Origin: CAMAUF01 sp046152925
GTDB taxonomy: Bacteria > Chloroflexota > Dehalococcoidia > Tepidiformales > Tepidiformaceae
Direction of reading: 5' to 3'
Assembly: GCA_046152925.1 (NCBI GenBank)
Contig: JBJXFX010000125.1
Span: 1-39,594 of the forward strand
Length of the DNA stretch: 39,594 bases
Below are positions 37,329 through 39,594 of this stretch, one piece after another (the stretch's first letter is position 1; each line of letters begins with the position of its first letter). The notes below the pieces were generated by a model. It did no database searches. It had not been told where the DNA came from and was given only the letters and a program-made list of their open reading frames with translations. Made by a program: the position numbers and the translations under genes.

Positions 37329-39054
37329 GCCAGTTCAATCGCCGGAGCTTAGGGATGTGGTCCCCACCACGGTGCCGGACTGGGGCCTCGGGCTGCTCGG
37401 CGTCGAGTTTGTGGCGGGCTCGAGACCGGGCGCCGCGCCCGCCCGCGTCGGAAGGTCGTCGATTATTCTGATCGTTGGGCCAAACGGCAGCGGAAAGTCA
37501 GTCGCACTTCGCGAGCTGCAGCAGCGCTGGTCCACCATCGGCCACGAGCCAAGCCGAGTGGTGAACCGCGTCAACGTGACGATTCCTGGGACGTGGGAAG
37601 CCCTATGCGATCTGTTGGGTCTTGGGCGGAACGTTGATGTGGGAGGGACTTGGCGTTACCCGCAGAGCACCCGACGAGGGAACGCGCCAACATATCATCA
37701 GGAACCGATTCTGCAACTGAAACAATACTGGGATAATGGATCATACGATAGTGTCCGAGAAATCATTGGTGGAAAGTTCGTTTACCTCTTGGACGCGAGG
37801 TCGAGGTTCGAGCTATTGCAGCCAAGCGAGCGACTCGCCTTAACGGCTGATCCCGCAACCCCAATTCATGCACTCCATAAGTCCAAGCCGCTCCAGAGGA
37901 CTTGTAGGAGATGGTGCTACGAGGCGTTCGGAAAGTATCTGGTCATCGATGAGAGAGAGGCAACTCTCCTGAGACTTGCAATGTCTAGTAAGGACCCGGA
38001 TCAGAGTGTCTTCGGGACTGGACCAGACTTAGAGTACCTCTCTGAAACCACTGATCTCTCGTCCGAAGGTGATGGCGTTCAGGCGTTTATCGCGATTTTA
38101 ACGGCAGTCGCTGCGTTCAGTGAGAGGCTCATCCTCGTCGATGAACCTGACTCCTTCTTGCATCCCTCGGCGTCACGCGTCCTAGGCCGGGCTCTGGTTG
38201 ACGTCGTTAAGGGACGGAACGCGAGCGTCGTGGTGGCGACTCACAGTGCTGACTTTGTTTATGGGTGTATCGAGAGTGGTGAGCCGGTCTCAGTCGTACG
38301 GCTGGGGTGGGATGGCACGGTCGCGACCGCGTCGGCCATCGATCCGGACACCCTGTCCGACCTCTCGCGGGATCCATACCTTCGAACAACCGAGCCCCTG
38401 AGAGCGCTGTTCCACCGGGCAGCGGTAGTCACTGAGGGCGAGGACGACCGGGCGTTCTACGACCAAATGAATCACCTCCTTCGGCAGGCCGGTCGCGGTC
38501 TGGACGACACGCTCTTCGTGCGAACCATCGGCAAGGATCGGATTCACGGGCTGGTGGCGAAGTTGCGTCGCCTCGGAGTCCCAACTGCGGCGGTGGTGGA
38601 CTCGGACTGGCTCAGCGGCAGCGTTAGCCTAGCGCGCGTTCATGAGCTGGGCGTGCCCACTGAGGTTTGGGAGAGAGTCCGGCAGGAGCGCGACTCGATC
38701 TTGGACACCGTTCGCAGGAGGAGCAGCGACGCCAAGAACGTGGGTTCATGGGACGGTTCAGAGCTGGCGCGATGGGATGAGCTTCGGCGCGTCTTGTCGA
38801 CGTATGGGGTCTTCGTGGTAGCTCGCGGAGCCCTCGAGAGTTGGTTGGGTGGCCGGTTGGCCAACTCTAAACCCAACGTTTTCGAGAAGGCCGTCGGCCT
38901 CACCGCCAGCGGCGAAGTTGTCCCGGGCGACGGCGACGTGTGGAGCTTCCTGGATGAGATCGAGGCGTGGGTCGCCAACCCGAACCGCTTGGGCATGATG
39001 GTTCCCACGGCGGACCAAACATCCGAAATCGCCCCAAAGCCCCAGGCTGGTTAA
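37321..39054 (+). CDS. AAA ATPase with TOPRIM domain (OLD-like, candidate defence nuclease)
   Basis: A 577-residue protein. Walker A GPNGSGKS is at 53-60, Walker B LILVDEPDSFLHP near 270 and the H-loop VVVATHSADFV near 300: an ABC/SMC-type ATPase as in OLD and RecF. A TOPRIM domain follows, with Glu in VVTEGEDDRAFY near 370 and Asp-x-Asp in AVVDSDW near 424. OLD-family nucleases act in phage defence (P2 Old, Gabija GajA, retron effectors). GC content and codon bias drop against both flanks. The GTG start at 37321 overlaps the truncated MBL stop by 8 nt; GTG at 37360 is an alternative. Confidence 0.82.
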   Translation: MAEPVQSPELRDVVPTTVPDWGLGLLGVEFVAGSRPGAAPARVGRSSIILIVGPNGSGKSVALRELQQRWSTIGHEPSRVVNRVNVTIPGTWEALCDLLGLGRNVDVGGTWRYPQSTRRGNAPTYHQEPILQLKQYWDNGSYDSVREIIGGKFVYLLDARSRFELLQPSERLALTADPATPIHALHKSKPLQRTCRRWCYEAFGKYLVIDEREATLLRLAMSSKDPDQSVFGTGPDLEYLSETTDLSSEGDGVQAFIAILTAVAAFSERLILVDEPDSFLHPSASRVLGRALVDVVKGRNASVVVATHSADFVYGCIESGEPVSVVRLGWDGTVATASAIDPDTLSDLSRDPYLRTTEPLRALFHRAAVVTEGEDDRAFYDQMNHLLRQAGRGLDDTLFVRTIGKDRIHGLVAKLRRLGVPTAAVVDSDWLSGSVSLARVHELGVPTEVWERVRQERDSILDTVRRRSSDAKNVGSWDGSELARWDELRRVLSTYGVFVVARGALESWLGGRLANSKPNVFEKAVGLTASGEVVPGDGDVWSFLDEIEAWVANPNRLGMMVPTADQTSEIAPKPQAG

Positions 39055-39084
39055 TCTGGGCGAAACGAATTCCTGGAGTCCTCG

Positions 39085-39567
39085 ATGTCCGACAGGCCCT
39101 TCCGCGTCCTCGGCGTGCAGCAGATCGCCGTGGGCGCGCTCAGCAAGGATGAGCTCCGCGGCTTCTGGGTCGATGTCCTCGGCCTTACGGTCACGGGCAC
39201 CTTCCGCAGCGAGTCCGAAAACGTCGACGAGGACATCACCGTCGCCGGGTCCGGCCCGCTCAAGGTCGAAGTCGACCTCATGCAGCCGATCGACCCGGAG
39301 AAGAAGCCCGCCGTCCATGTCCCGACGCTGAATCATGTCGGCCTCTGGATCGATGACCTGCACGCCGCCGTCGACTGGATGACCACGAAGGGCGTCCGGT
39401 TCACGCCGGGGGGGATCCGGAAAGGCGCTTCGGGCTTCGACGTCTGCTTTGTGCACCCGAAGGGCAGCGCTGAGGCGCCGATCGGGGCAGCTGGCGTGCT
39501 CATCGAGCTCGTCCAGGCGCCCGCCGAGGTCGTCTCGGCGTTCGACAAGCTCGCGGCGAGCGCCTGA
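39085..39567 (+). CDS. Methylmalonyl-CoA epimerase-like VOC protein
   Basis: A 160-residue VOC protein. TLNHVGLWIDDLHAAVDWM supplies the central His. CFVHPKGS followed by GVLIELVQAP is the C-terminal signature of methylmalonyl-CoA epimerases, including the Glu ligand. The first ligand position reads GVQQIAVG, with Gln in place of the usual His, so metal geometry may differ. Presence downstream of the mutase supports a role in converting (R)- and (S)-methylmalonyl-CoA. The AAA-TOPRIM gene separates it from the rest of the cluster. CTGGAG precedes the ATG. Confidence 0.8.
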   Translation: MSDRPFRVLGVQQIAVGALSKDELRGFWVDVLGLTVTGTFRSESENVDEDITVAGSGPLKVEVDLMQPIDPEKKPAVHVPTLNHVGLWIDDLHAAVDWMTTKGVRFTPGGIRKGASGFDVCFVHPKGSAEAPIGAAGVLIELVQAPAEVVSAFDKLAASA

Positions 39568-39594
39568 TCGCGCGCTCCCGTACCATTTCCGCCA

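Overview
The window is a high-GC bacterial chromosome segment with densely packed genes on both strands. Gene content suggests an aerobic or facultative heterotroph, perhaps a Chloroflexota of the Dehalococcoidia type. This rests on acyl-CoA dehydrogenases, NDP-forming acyl-CoA-synthetase-like proteins, a thiolase/DUF35 pair, methylmalonyl-CoA mutase and many VOC proteins; no rRNA is present to confirm it. A strong local feature is a TANNNT -10 box placed 5-7 nt before the start codon of at least thirteen first-of-operon genes, as expected for leaderless mRNAs. Downstream genes in operons mostly carry ordinary Shine-Dalgarno sites.

Layout. 1-6.7 kb: mutL (5' end cut by the window), a CoA-binding acyl-CoA-synthetase-like protein, a DUF1461 membrane protein, an FmdB zinc ribbon, an alpha/beta hydrolase, a glyoxalase-II-like MBL protein and a VOC protein. 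6.75-7.6 kb: a lower-GC TIR-like gene with an unrecognised C-terminal domain, a candidate defence effector. 7.7-9.6 kb: a plant-type class II ketol-acid reductoisomerase and its repeat-rich upstream region. 9.6-17.1 kb: TRIC channel, small exported protein, two acyl-CoA dehydrogenases, MFS transporter, second acyl-CoA-synthetase-like protein and two VOC genes. 17.1-18.05 kb: PIN-domain toxin-antitoxin pair with a palindromic operator. 18.05-22.4 kb: nadE, a DHPS-like folP, a DinB-fold gene and pyrE. 22.4-26.7 kb: unknown helical protein, ABC exporter pair, Uma2 protein and a medium-chain reductase.

26.7-29.9 kb: a thiolase-fold/DUF35 pair flanked on both sides by paralogous RelE-like toxin-antitoxin modules in opposite orientation. 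The right-hand module lies between two 158-bp direct copies of the DUF35 gene's 3' end. 29.9-31.3 kb: a minus-strand cluster with a hypothetical gene, a lipoprotein and a frameshifted LuxR-type regulator. 31.5-33.3 kb: ilvE and a PH-like membrane protein. 33.8-39.6 kb: methylmalonyl-CoA mutase large subunit, a DinB protein, a two-module VOC protein, an MBL gene truncated where an AAA-TOPRIM (OLD-like) gene begins, and an epimerase-like VOC gene.

How the genes fit together: ilvC and ilvE serve branched-chain amino acid synthesis. The acyl-CoA dehydrogenases, CoA-ligase-like proteins, thiolase/DUF35 pair and mutase/epimerase point to degradation of branched or cyclic acyl-CoA compounds through propionyl-CoA or methylmalonyl-CoA. 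Accessory genes (TIR, AAA-TOPRIM, three toxin-antitoxin pairs) sit singly between housekeeping genes. No transposase, integrase, tRNA, rRNA or CRISPR array was seen.
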